A stretch of 34,542 nucleotides of DNA from JACKAN01 sp964502735 (GTDB lineage Bacteria > Bdellovibrionota > Bdellovibrionia > Bdellovibrionales > UBA1609): positions 1 to 34,542 of the forward strand of contig CAZCYD010000030.1 of NCBI GenBank assembly GCA_964502735.1, read 5' to 3'. Positions 7,668 through 16,310 of the stretch are shown piece after piece. A model generated the notes under the pieces. The model had not been told where the DNA came from, did no database searches, and saw nothing but the letters and a program-made list of their open reading frames with translations. Every line of letters starts with the position of its first letter. Position 1 is the stretch's first letter. Made by a program: the position numbers and the translations under genes.

Positions 7668-9477
7668 AATAACTAAAGACTTATCAATCAAAAACTGGAT
7701 ACCATTTTTAATGTCAGCTACCTTTGCGTACCTACTCGTTTTAGCAAATCAGCATCAGTACTTAAAGGGCTGGATACAAAACCAAAGCAACAAAACAAAT
7801 GAATTTCTCTTGAGAGAGCAATCTCCCATAATATTTAAAAATGGTACAGAGAAGTATGGTTTGAATGTTTATAAATACTATTTGCCTAACTTAGGAGGAA
7901 CTTCGCATTCAATGAAAGATGGGAGCACCAATCTTAGAGGAGAGTATCTTCTAGGGCCTGGAATCGCTATTGCCGACTTCAATCAAGATGGTTTCATGGA
8001 TATATTTCTACCCAATGGAAACATAAATCATCCCAGTAGGCTTCTAATTAATAAAGCCGGCAAGGGTTTTGAAGACCAAGCCGAAAAATGGGGGGTGGCT
8101 TCAATTAACAATGAAAGTAGCAGCGCCCTCTCTCCCGTGATTCTCGACTACAATTCTGACGGCCGCCCAGATTTACTCATTACCGGGGTGGGCTGCACAA
8201 AACTTTACGAAAACTTGGGGTCCCATTTTCTCGACGTAACAGAGCTAAAGTTGCCAAAAAATTGTAAAAACAGTCAAGGTGCTGTTGTGGGAGATTTTAA
8301 TGGAGATGGAAAGCCTGATCTCTACATAATTCGTTACTTTCCTGACTTTAATATGTTTGATCCAAAAACTGAATTCATTTGGCCTAAAAATACCTACTCC
8401 GCCAATAATGGGGGACAAGATTCTCTGCTTTTAAACTCTGAAAATAATATTTTTTTAGACGTTACCGAAACTCTACTACCCAAAGCCACGGGGTGGGCAA
8501 TTGACGCGGGCATCGGCAATTTCCGAAATTCAGGAAAACAGAACCTCTATGTTGCTAATGATTTTGGACCTGATTTTCTTTTTGAAATCGAAAAAAATGG
8601 CCATTTTATAAATAAAAGCCATGAGCTCGGGGTTCCAGACAGACGCTATGGCATGAACGTATCTCTCCTTGATCTTGACGGGAGTGGATTTCCCCATATT
8701 TATATATCTAATGTATATTACCCAAGGTTCAATGAACGAGGAAACTTTCTTTGGAATTTTTCCACGCCCCAGTCTTCAAAAGATCTAGCAAAAACTTATG
8801 GCTTGGACAATTGTCTCTTTGCTTGGGGTGGGGCCTTTGCTGATCTTAACCTAGATGGAAATATAGACGGCTATGTCGCAAATGGTTTTGTCAGCCGAAA
8901 AGCAAAGGACTCCATCTCTGATGGATTTGTCCTTGCAACCTTTGTTGGCATGCCTGGCTTTCTCACTAGTAACCTCAGTTTATCAATGCGAGAAAATATT
9001 CCATTTCGAAGTGGTCATCAAGTCGATTGCGTATTCACGAATTCTGGAAAAAAATTGATAAATACATCTAAATCCGCTGGAATTCGCTACTCTTGGGATG
9101 GACGAGCCGTAGCAATAATTGATCGAAACAATAACGGAGTTCTTGATTTAATTGTAACGACTAGAGAGGGTAATGCTTACTATTTAGAAAATCAGACCTC
9201 TCCATCTTCGAACTGGATTGGGTTTTCCTTGGCTGGCAAGGGTGGCGGCCATCCTATGCCGATTGGTACACGAATCAAGGTTATGCAAGACAATAAAAGC
9301 TATTTCCGCTGGGATTCCGGCGGAAAATCAGGATTTATTGCCTACTCAGATCCTCGCCTCCACTTTGGCTTGAAAAATAACTCCCCAGTATCTGTTAAAA
9401 TCGACTGGGCATCAGGACAAATCACGGACTTGCGTAATTTGGAAACAGGCAAGTATTACGTAGTGGAGGAAAAGTGA
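7660..9477 (+). CDS. FG-GAP/VCBS-repeat protein with C-terminal ASPIC/UnbV domain
   Basis: A 605-residue protein. An N-terminal hydrophobic helix (about 13-30) anchors or exports it. A beta-propeller follows, built from FG-GAP-like units with calcium-loop cores such as ADFNQDGFMDI (105-115), LDYNSDGRPDL (162-172), GDFNGDGKPDL (211-221), ADLNLDGNIDG (394-404) and IDRNNNGVLDL (487-497). The C-terminus (about 519-600) is a clear ASPIC/UnbV domain with GTRIKV, RLHFGL and WASGQ motifs. The family includes CRTAC1 and the UnbV proteins of enediyne clusters, whose biochemical role is unresolved. It probably works in the periplasm. The gene is coupled to both neighbours by 8-nt and 4-nt overlaps. Confidence 0.93.
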   Translation: MPKITKDLSIKNWIPFLMSATFAYLLVLANQHQYLKGWIQNQSNKTNEFLLREQSPIIFKNGTEKYGLNVYKYYLPNLGGTSHSMKDGSTNLRGEYLLGPGIAIADFNQDGFMDIFLPNGNINHPSRLLINKAGKGFEDQAEKWGVASINNESSSALSPVILDYNSDGRPDLLITGVGCTKLYENLGSHFLDVTELKLPKNCKNSQGAVVGDFNGDGKPDLYIIRYFPDFNMFDPKTEFIWPKNTYSANNGGQDSLLLNSENNIFLDVTETLLPKATGWAIDAGIGNFRNSGKQNLYVANDFGPDFLFEIEKNGHFINKSHELGVPDRRYGMNVSLLDLDGSGFPHIYISNVYYPRFNERGNFLWNFSTPQSSKDLAKTYGLDNCLFAWGGAFADLNLDGNIDGYVANGFVSRKAKDSISDGFVLATFVGMPGFLTSNLSLSMRENIPFRSGHQVDCVFTNSGKKLINTSKSAGIRYSWDGRAVAIIDRNNNGVLDLIVTTREGNAYYLENQTSPSSNWIGFSLAGKGGGHPMPIGTRIKVMQDNKSYFRWDSGGKSGFIAYSDPRLHFGLKNNSPVSVKIDWASGQITDLRNLETGKYYVVEEK

Positions 9478-10331
9478 AGTCTAATGGAAAATTTTTTCCC
9501 AATATCAGAGACCCGCGCTGGTTACAGGCCCTTATTCTCCTTTCTTATGCCATTGTGGCGCGAGAGATGTTTAACTTTGAAAGACCACACTACATTACGC
9601 TTTCTATTGTCGTCTTCGCTATGCTTATAGACACTTTTATTGGATTCTTTAAATACAAAGTTATTCGATTCCCATTGGGTGCGATCATTGTAGCACTCGC
9701 CTGCAGCCTACTTATTGATAGTACACACTTTCTTATCTACTTATTTGCTGTTGCGTTAGGAGTTCTCTCAAAAGCATTTATAAATTTTGAAAACAGACAT
9801 ATTTTTAATCCTGCTAATTTTTCAGTTGTCATAATCTTATATGCGGGGTCTGGATACGCCACTAGTATACAAAATTTATTTGCCGGCTACCTGACACCAT
9901 CACTCGCCTTTCTTACTCTTGGCATAATAAATGTCATCTACTCACGACAACATTTAGTTTCCTTATCTTTTTTCATAGGCTTTCTTATCTTTGCGGCATT
10001 TAGGTGGTTAAGTGGGACGTATTGGCTTTTGGCTTTTGGACCCTGCTTAGGCCCAGGCTTTCTTCTTTTCACATTCCACATGATTAGCGACCCTGCCACA
10101 ACCCCTCATGCAAGAGGCCCACAAGTTATTTTTGGCCTGTTGGCAGCCCTGATTGATGCTGTACTCAGACATCACATGATACCTCATGGAACCTTTTTAG
10201 CTCTTTTTCTCTTAAATTCACTAATGCCAGTAATTCGAGGATTAGAAAACTTAAAAAATTTCAATAAAATTATTCGCCCGGGTTATTTAAAATATGGAAT
10301 GAAACGAAAAATACATGAGATCACAAATTGA
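9474..10331 (+). CDS. RnfD/NqrB-family membrane protein, UnbU-like
   Basis: A 285-residue integral membrane protein with about eight to nine helices. Motifs FNPANF (111-116) and MISDPATTP (203-211) are those of the NQR2/RnfD/RnfE superfamily, in which a comparable loop carries FMN. It lacks the other Rnf or Nqr subunits, as do UnbU proteins of enediyne cassettes. A likely role is transferring electrons across or within the membrane to the oxidases encoded nearby (inference). The GTG start overlaps the UnbV-like stop as GTGA and has GGAGG 4 nt upstream. Its last 17 nt overlap the small HTTM-partner gene. Confidence 0.88.
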   Translation: MKSNGKFFPNIRDPRWLQALILLSYAIVAREMFNFERPHYITLSIVVFAMLIDTFIGFFKYKVIRFPLGAIIVALACSLLIDSTHFLIYLFAVALGVLSKAFINFENRHIFNPANFSVVIILYAGSGYATSIQNLFAGYLTPSLAFLTLGIINVIYSRQHLVSLSFFIGFLIFAAFRWLSGTYWLLAFGPCLGPGFLLFTFHMISDPATTPHARGPQVIFGLLAALIDAVLRHHMIPHGTFLALFLLNSLMPVIRGLENLKNFNKIIRPGYLKYGMKRKIHEITN

Positions 10332-10782
10332 AGTTTTATTAGTTATATTCGGCCTCTCACACATGATTGTGTCCTTAATTGGAGTTCCGCAATTTATAGA
10401 AATTGCCAATGGCAGTATGATTTCTCCAGCTCCCGTGCCCTTTTCTAACTTTGGCCTTCACACCGATAAATTTATAAAATCAAATACAATAGTAATACAC
10501 TTAAATAACGACACCGAAATAGAAATGGATTACCATGATTTAAAAAGAAAAATCCCGGGTCCTACTAGATATAGGATGTCTTACGTTGGAGCTGATCACA
10601 ATGTGGTGACAGCAAGAAGCTTTAAGCACAAAAAAATTCTAACCTATGGTATTTGTAGCCGCAACGGACCCATATACAAATTATTAAAAATTAAAGACGA
10701 AGTTGTAAGTTTTAAAATATCTTATAACTGGCACTGGATAAGTTCGTTGCCAATGGAAGTAGAAATAAAATGTCCTACTTAA
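10315..10782 (+). CDS. Small HTTM-partner membrane protein B
   Basis: A 155-residue protein with one N-terminal membrane helix (about residues 6-28) followed by a segment with PAPVPFSNFGL, then a beta-rich soluble domain. Size and layout match the partners at 2859, 18504 and 23472, and like them it lies directly before an HTTM gene. The overlap is 17 nt with the UnbU-like gene upstream and 13 nt with the HTTM gene downstream. No strong Shine-Dalgarno site is visible, so translational coupling is likely. Function unknown. Confidence 0.75.
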   Translation: MRSQIEVLLVIFGLSHMIVSLIGVPQFIEIANGSMISPAPVPFSNFGLHTDKFIKSNTIVIHLNNDTEIEMDYHDLKRKIPGPTRYRMSYVGADHNVVTARSFKHKKILTYGICSRNGPIYKLLKIKDEVVSFKISYNWHWISSLPMEVEIKCPT

Positions 10783-11612
10783 AATTCGAATATTCACCCT
10801 TGCGTTTTGCCTACTGGAGAGTCTTATTTGGAACTTTTCTACTCTTCTACAGCCTGAGAGTAACCCCCTATGTCTTAGAACTCTACAGTGAGTCCGGCCC
10901 CCTCGGCCAATATTACGGAGTAAGCAGAAGAAGTTCCTCGTGGTTTCAATTTCCTGGACTCCTGTTAATTTCCTCCTCGGAAATATGGGTGCTATTCATT
11001 CACGCTTTACAAATAGCTCTATGCTTCTTATTTCTGATTGGTTACAAAAGAAGGCTCATCTCTTTGCTTCTCTGGTACATAATGGCTTCCTTCTACAATA
11101 AAAATCCAATGACCTATAGTATTGAATTACCTTATCATGGATGGATACTCCTTAGCTGCGCTCTTATTCCCGAGGGAGAATCTCTGTCCAGACGGAACTG
11201 TCAACCTGACTGGAGATTTCCCCCTGTTTTGTATTGGGGAGCATGGTTACTTGTGGGCTTTGCCTATAGCTATGCCGGATATTCCAAGTTTTTTACTCCC
11301 CGCTGGTGGGAGGGCGGTGCATCTTATGCAATTCTACAAAGTTACCACGGATATACATGGTTCCAGAGTTTTCTGCCACTGATTTCATCTTCTTTGTTCA
11401 CTTTTATAGATAAAGCTTTCGTATTAACTGAATTTTTAGCTGCACCTTTTTACTTTATAAAAAGGCTAAGACCTGCAGCTTGGCTTATAACTTTAAGTAT
11501 GCATATCCCCATTCTTTTTATGATGGATGTTACCCAAATTAGTCTCGGCATGATCTTGATCCATTTTTTTATTTTTGATGAGCAATGGCTTCAGCTATTT
11601 AAGAAAAGCTAG
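10770..11612 (+). CDS. HTTM-domain membrane protein, paralogue B
   Basis: A 280-residue polytopic protein of the HTTM/vitamin K-dependent carboxylase family. The diagnostic stretch YSYAGYSKFFTPRWWEGG has K173 in the position of the carboxylase catalytic base and W-x-EG matching the DWVEG of the human enzyme. It closes the nine-gene plus-strand run that carries desaturases, hydroxylases and the UnbV/UnbU-like pair. Its last 14 nt overlap the end of the converging B12-radical SAM gene. The reaction is unknown; epoxidation or oxidation of a quinol or lipid coupled to oxygen is plausible. Confidence 0.85.
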   Translation: MSYLKFEYSPLRFAYWRVLFGTFLLFYSLRVTPYVLELYSESGPLGQYYGVSRRSSSWFQFPGLLLISSSEIWVLFIHALQIALCFLFLIGYKRRLISLLLWYIMASFYNKNPMTYSIELPYHGWILLSCALIPEGESLSRRNCQPDWRFPPVLYWGAWLLVGFAYSYAGYSKFFTPRWWEGGASYAILQSYHGYTWFQSFLPLISSSLFTFIDKAFVLTEFLAAPFYFIKRLRPAAWLITLSMHIPILFMMDVTQISLGMILIHFFIFDEQWLQLFKKS

Positions 11613-13569
11613 TTCTTACCAGCGGCACCATTGAATTTGATTTCTTGTAAATCATACTCCCAAGAACCTCATGTACATATTTTCTTTTTCGGATTGTGAA
11701 GTCATCATTTTTTAACCAATTATGCTCTTTCAAAAAATGACTTTCATAACTAAATTGGTAGCGACCCTCTTTGAGAACATTTGAAAAGTTTAACTCACTA
11801 ACTGTCATCAATAACCAATCGTACTTAAAAAGCTTTTGAGTTTCAGATGGCCAATGAAGAGGTAAGATTGAAAACTCTTGAAAACTCAATAGGTCGCGAA
11901 TTTGATCATCTAAACCCCATGTTGCATTCAAAAAAAACTCAATTTCTTTAAAAACAACTTCTATATTTTCTATTGCATGAATATACAGCCACTTTTCATG
12001 CTCAAAAAGGTGATCGTCCTCTAAAATAAAAAAGTGCTCATTTTCTTGATCAAGAAATGATCTTAATTTTTCAGTAAGCCTTCCAAAAAGAGAACTAAGG
12101 TAAAAGTTATCTCTTAGGTTAAAAAAATCAAAAAGACTCTCATAAAATTCCCCATAGCTGATGTTTCTGTTTTCTTTTAAAAAACAGGCCAATGCTCTCG
12201 TTAAACCCAAATTATGAAATCCACTAATCAGAGCGTAATATAAGCATTTTTGAGTCCAGGAGATTCTATCCATACAGGAGTGTCCAACTACATAGTCTAT
12301 GCGAGGATAGTGCACATCAAACAGTTCATCTAAACTCTCCACTGGACCGACAATTGGAGCACGCTTTATTACTACTTCATGCTCCTCCAAGTAATCTCTA
12401 TGATTAGCAGGGGCATTTGGTAATAGTGCATATAGATAACACCGGATAGACTCATGAAAGCCCATATCTAGTAAGTCATGCAAAGTTTTTTTAAAACTCT
12501 CCAAATTTTCACCTGGACTACCAAGAATAACTGCACCAAAAACATGTACTCCATTTTTTCTTAAGTTGATAGCGAGTTGCCTATGCTTTTCCAAAGATAA
12601 ATTCATTCTTTGCATAATCTGCAAAACACCCTCGTCAGTTGTTTGATAACCTATTAAGACTCCTCGATTTAAACCTGAATCATGTAGTTTCAAACATATC
12701 CTTTCAATTCGATCTATATGATTTTTTGCCGCACACCAATCGACGATGAGAGGCCACCCTGATTTTTTTTTAATTTGTACAAGATTGTCTACAATAACTT
12801 CATCTCTCTCCAATATCCCGAAATTGGCATCCGTAATATAAACTCTGTTTATTTTGTGCTGTGCAAACCATTGTATTTCTCTTTCAATTTTATCTTCTGG
12901 AAATTTTCTAAGTTTTGAAAATGTATTTGATCCCCAGTCACAAAACACACAACTATAGGGGCAGCCCCTATTAGTTTCCCATATTACAGAATGACTTCCC
13001 GGTGGAGACTTTGATATAATTTTTTCCATTAAGGGCTCATCGCAATAAGGACTCTTTCCAGTTAAAACCTTTGGCTGCTTGATTTCAGGAGAGATAAATA
13101 CTTGGTCATCATCTTTAAAAATCAAACTTGGGACATGCTTATAATTAGCTTGTGCATCTTTAGTTCTCTCTTTTAATATTTCTCTGAATGGGATTTCTCC
13201 ATCCTGTCTTACAACAAGATCGACATATGGATGCTTAGAAAAAAAATTTCCATCCTTCCAATTCGGTTCTGGCCCCCCCATAACAATAAGACATCTTGGG
13301 TTTTCTCTTTTTACTATTTCTGCAATTTTACACTGCAAGAGAAAATTCCAGACATAACAACTCAATCCAAGAACATCAATCGAAGACAGATCATACGGTT
13401 TCAGCAAAGATCGAGCCGAACCTCTCTGATAAATAGGATCTAACCAATCGTAATTTTCACGGATAATAGGTTCCTCTTCGGCATAATGTTTCAATACTCC
13501 AAATATATAAGGCAAAAAAGTAAGATAAAGACTTGCTGGATTAGAAATTAAAATTTCCCTCTTTTTCAC
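11599..13569 (-). CDS. B12-binding-domain radical SAM protein
   Basis: A 656-residue enzyme, GTG start at 13569 with GGAGGGG upstream. Residues about 50-135 look like a cobalamin-binding Rossmann domain (LGLSCYVW, IVMGGPEP, VDLVVRQDGE). The radical SAM domain carries C203-x3-C207-x2-C210 (CPYSCVFCDWG) for the 4Fe-4S cluster, followed by a TIM-barrel-like region. The last ~200 residues are an unrecognised extension. Members are often methylases at unactivated carbons or catalyse ring rearrangements; no substrate can be named. It is the last gene of a six-gene minus-strand run. Confidence 0.9.
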   Translation of the reverse strand: MKKREILISNPASLYLTFLPYIFGVLKHYAEEEPIIRENYDWLDPIYQRGSARSLLKPYDLSSIDVLGLSCYVWNFLLQCKIAEIVKRENPRCLIVMGGPEPNWKDGNFFSKHPYVDLVVRQDGEIPFREILKERTKDAQANYKHVPSLIFKDDDQVFISPEIKQPKVLTGKSPYCDEPLMEKIISKSPPGSHSVIWETNRGCPYSCVFCDWGSNTFSKLRKFPEDKIEREIQWFAQHKINRVYITDANFGILERDEVIVDNLVQIKKKSGWPLIVDWCAAKNHIDRIERICLKLHDSGLNRGVLIGYQTTDEGVLQIMQRMNLSLEKHRQLAINLRKNGVHVFGAVILGSPGENLESFKKTLHDLLDMGFHESIRCYLYALLPNAPANHRDYLEEHEVVIKRAPIVGPVESLDELFDVHYPRIDYVVGHSCMDRISWTQKCLYYALISGFHNLGLTRALACFLKENRNISYGEFYESLFDFFNLRDNFYLSSLFGRLTEKLRSFLDQENEHFFILEDDHLFEHEKWLYIHAIENIEVVFKEIEFFLNATWGLDDQIRDLLSFQEFSILPLHWPSETQKLFKYDWLLMTVSELNFSNVLKEGRYQFSYESHFLKEHNWLKNDDFTIRKRKYVHEVLGSMIYKKSNSMVPLVRTSFS

Positions 13570-13643
13570 CGCTCTACACCCCTCCTATGATGGCAAGATC
13601 TTTGCGCAAATATACGAACCTTGAAAAAACGCTAAATACAGAT

Positions 13644-14141
13644 CTACGTTTCATCAGGAAATGGAAGGTACCCCTTTCCTAATTTTAAAGGATCGCCAAT
13701 AGGCCCATGAGTCGCTATCTGAAGGTGCCTAGATTTAAACTGAACAATATGATTACGACTTTGAATGGATTGGACCAGTTCCTGAGCCTGATTCAAATTG
13801 ATATCACTTTCCTTTTCAACAACACTTAAACCGTTTTTATTAAGAACAGAAACCATGTCTACAGTGCCTAAAGCTTGAATAAGAAAGTCTTGATAGTCCC
13901 CCTCTGAGGACCATAGTTGATCTAGACTTATACTACTATCAATAACTGACTTTGCTCGAAATAAAAGCTTATCTTTCATAAAATAATCTATGAGAACATC
14001 TGAGTATTTCTGCCAAAAGTCGTTTCCAAAATCAGATCTTAATAGACTTGTTATTCGATCTTCTGTGCTGGATAAATATCGATTATGCCAATCTCTATTT
14101 TGGCTATAAAAACGGACCTGTTTGTAATAATAGCCCTTCAT
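13644..14141 (-). CDS. Orphan protein of the oxidative locus
   Basis: About 165 residues from the ATG at 14141, with GAGG 9 nt upstream; a TTG at 14156 overlapping the previous stop (TTGA) is the alternative. It is soluble and mostly helical in appearance, starting with an aromatic, basic segment (YYYKQVRFY) and ending in HGPIGDPLKLGKGYLPFP. No family or catalytic motif is recognised. It lies between the 2OG-oxygenase-like gene and the B12-radical SAM gene. Similar size to the orphan at 20724 suggests an accessory role, but I see no alignable motif. Confidence 0.65.
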   Translation of the reverse strand: MKGYYYKQVRFYSQNRDWHNRYLSSTEDRITSLLRSDFGNDFWQKYSDVLIDYFMKDKLLFRAKSVIDSSISLDQLWSSEGDYQDFLIQALGTVDMVSVLNKNGLSVVEKESDINLNQAQELVQSIQSRNHIVQFKSRHLQIATHGPIGDPLKLGKGYLPFPDET

Positions 14142-14152
14142 AAAATCAAACC

Positions 14153-14695
14153 TCAACGAAAGTAAAAATCTGCGACCAAAAACTTGATATCACTTTCAGA
14201 AGCATTAAAGAAAAAATGCCAATCGGAGGGGTCAAACTCCAATAAGACCCTAGATAACAGCCGTTCCTCCGAATAATTCCAAAGCTGTTGATTTAAAATG
14301 GCAATAAATCCCTCTTTCATATCTAAAAAAAGTAGATATCTGGTTATCTTCTTAAAGTAGCTTGTTCCACCTTCATCTATATCTTTGTGTATATCAATCC
14401 TGTCATTAGGTTCTAACTTGTGCCAATAGCTACGCGCTAAATCTTGGGTATTGTGTCCCGTAATTCGAGTCAAGATCTCTATAGTCTTCTTAAAGAGCTG
14501 GCTATTATCCACTATTATTTCATGAGTCAGTACATTAATAGACTTAACATATATTGTCTTTCCATGCCTTAGAGGTGCCCCCTCAATTTTCTTCAAAAGA
14601 TAATGAGGACCCCAAACTAAATTTGACTGTCGCAGCTCATCAGCAATATCAGTCTTTTCTAATTCAGAGAGTCTCTGAGCTATTCTTGTAGACAT
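14153..14695 (-). CDS. Putative small 2OG-Fe(II) oxygenase-like protein
   Basis: About 180 residues from the ATG at 14695; a GTG at 14698 is equally possible. The C-terminal half has the pattern of a compact beta-helix oxygenase: H103-x-D105 (DIHKDID) and, about 55 residues later, H160 (SDWHFFFNAS). No Arg is clearly placed for 2-oxoglutarate, so function is tentative. It lies 11 nt downstream of a radical SAM gene and overlaps or abuts the next orphan gene, within the minus-strand run 17095-11599. Confidence 0.65.
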   Translation of the reverse strand: MSTRIAQRLSELEKTDIADELRQSNLVWGPHYLLKKIEGAPLRHGKTIYVKSINVLTHEIIVDNSQLFKKTIEILTRITGHNTQDLARSYWHKLEPNDRIDIHKDIDEGGTSYFKKITRYLLFLDMKEGFIAILNQQLWNYSEERLLSRVLLEFDPSDWHFFFNASESDIKFLVADFYFR

Positions 14696-14706
14696 CACCA
14701 AAGTAC

Positions 14707-15585
14707 CTAGTAGGCATGAATTTTAGAGTGTTCGAAAAATGGTGCTACTTTAAAATTTTTTGTCATACGCCCCCTCCTTATACTACCAGGATCTGGAATA
14801 GCATCCTCTGAGGGCCTCCAATCAGTAATTTTAATCCAAGTTGTACTCAACCTTCTTTTTTCATCTAAAGGAAATAACACATTGTGAATCTCTTCGTATC
14901 CATTGACCTGGTTATAACTCTTTATGTACTCCGGCGTCTTATCAAATGCATTAGACAGCAAATTAACCATGTCATTAAAGCTCATGTTTTCTCTATTCAT
15001 GTACCGGCCCATTTTTCCAATATTTCTAAAGCGCAAAGTTCCATGAACTTTATTTGCTTTTAAAACTTGAGCCAACTTTTCAGGAACGTGCTCATTAAGT
15101 CCTTTTATTAAAATACAGTTAATATTTACGAAGAATCCTAGATCTATGATATTCTGCAAAGCCGACATTTTTAACTTAGCACATCGTCGATTATCTAGAA
15201 CCTCATAAACATCGTCGTCATCTGCGCCATTCAAAGATAAGCAAACGAATTTTAAACCCGCAGATTTAAGCTGTTCACAATATTCTCGGTCCGCTAGTTT
15301 TAATCCATTAGTCATGAGCGCTGCGCGATGGCCATTTTCGACAATAGAAGAAATTATCTCTGGCAAGTCTTTCCTTAAAGTGGGTTCACCCCCAGTTAGA
15401 CGCAGCTCCGTTCTTCTACCTAGCCTACTAAAAAATTCTTTTAATTCTTGTATTTCTATATCTGGTATATCCCGAAGAGGACTATAACAGTTAGCACATT
15501 CCATATTACATCTGTGAGTCACATCCACTGCAACAGTGTAAAACGTGCTCTGCTCAGGCTCGACCTCATAATAATTTAACTTCAT
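14707..15585 (-). CDS. Radical SAM protein
   Basis: A 292-residue radical SAM enzyme of the MoaA/SPASM-like superfamily. The cluster motif is C26-x3-C30-x2-C33 (CNMECANCY), and LTGGEP (64-68) is the SAM-contacting strand. Only a few scattered Cys follow, so no full auxiliary SPASM cluster is evident. The ATG at 15585 is chosen because it overlaps the desaturase stop as ATGA and has GAGG 5 nt upstream; a TTG at 15600 lies further up. A peptide, lipid or small-molecule substrate is possible. No precursor peptide gene was found nearby. Confidence 0.9.
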   Translation of the reverse strand: MKLNYYEVEPEQSTFYTVAVDVTHRCNMECANCYSPLRDIPDIEIQELKEFFSRLGRRTELRLTGGEPTLRKDLPEIISSIVENGHRAALMTNGLKLADREYCEQLKSAGLKFVCLSLNGADDDDVYEVLDNRRCAKLKMSALQNIIDLGFFVNINCILIKGLNEHVPEKLAQVLKANKVHGTLRFRNIGKMGRYMNRENMSFNDMVNLLSNAFDKTPEYIKSYNQVNGYEEIHNVLFPLDEKRRLSTTWIKITDWRPSEDAIPDPGSIRRGRMTKNFKVAPFFEHSKIHAY

Positions 15586-16310
15586 TTCTGCCTCAACCAA
15601 GAAAAAATTTTACCGGAAATATCAAACGCCAAAAACTCATCTTCCGATATTCTGGAGGGATCTTCATGGTGATTCTTATGATAACCTTCTCCAAACGTTA
15701 ATAAAGAAATCCAGCTTACATTTTTAACCTGACCTTCTTGGCTGTGGCACCCCGCATTGACTAGTGACGTAGCAGCTAAACAGAAAGTTGCAGGACCACA
15801 CAGTCCAAAAACAACACCAAGCCATCCTCCAACAAAGAAAAGGGCTAGAGCATAAACCCCTATAACTCTATAGTAATTTTTATCCATCCACCTTATGTCT
15901 GGGTTCTTTAATATTGCTCTTTTTATGCGAATGATTTTTTTAAATGGTATGCTAGCCGACACCTTCCATAAATTAAACAACACTCTCCATCTGCCACAAT
16001 ATTTGGGGGAGTGTGGGTCTTGAGGTTCATCTGAAAACATATGGTGCAGCTGATGAACAAGAATCCAGTCGGAGGGGCGACCCAAGCAAGTAAAAGCAGA
16101 AAACAGCAAGCAAATTCGACTTAACCAGGTGGTGGGGTTTAAGTTTTTATGACTGAGCCCCCTATGAAGACCAATATTAACTCCCATCACAAGAAATAAA
16201 AAATAGCTCACCAAGAGTAAGGCAATATTCCTTAAATCAATCAAATAAACGACGGAAGCAAGAAAGACAATCGCATTTAAAAGTTGTAAGTTCCGAATTC
16301 TGAATTTCAA
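15582..16310 (-). CDS. Fatty-acid desaturase, third paralogue
   Basis: A 242-residue membrane desaturase with all three histidine boxes: HRGLSH (49-54), HQLHH (86-90) and HKNHH (211-215), plus H189 (NAGCHSQEG) at the extra ligand position. It is shorter in the middle and clearly diverged from the tandem pair at 3390-4932. The TTG start at 16310 overlaps the stop of the upstream hydroxylase gene (TTGA) with AAGG 6 nt upstream, and its own TGA overlaps the radical SAM start. This shows tight coupling of hydroxylase, desaturase and radical SAM enzyme. Confidence 0.92.
   Translation of the reverse strand: MKFRIRNLQLLNAIVFLASVVYLIDLRNIALLLVSYFLFLVMGVNIGLHRGLSHKNLNPTTWLSRICLLFSAFTCLGRPSDWILVHQLHHMFSDEPQDPHSPKYCGRWRVLFNLWKVSASIPFKKIIRIKRAILKNPDIRWMDKNYYRVIGVYALALFFVGGWLGVVFGLCGPATFCLAATSLVNAGCHSQEGQVKNVSWISLLTFGEGYHKNHHEDPSRISEDEFLAFDISGKIFSWLRQK

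Noticed and set aside
13644..15585. RiPP system with a radical SAM enzyme and precursor peptide
   Set aside because: No small leader-core gene with repeated or Cys/Gly-rich core was found next to the radical SAM gene, and the 13644 product is too long and not precursor-like.
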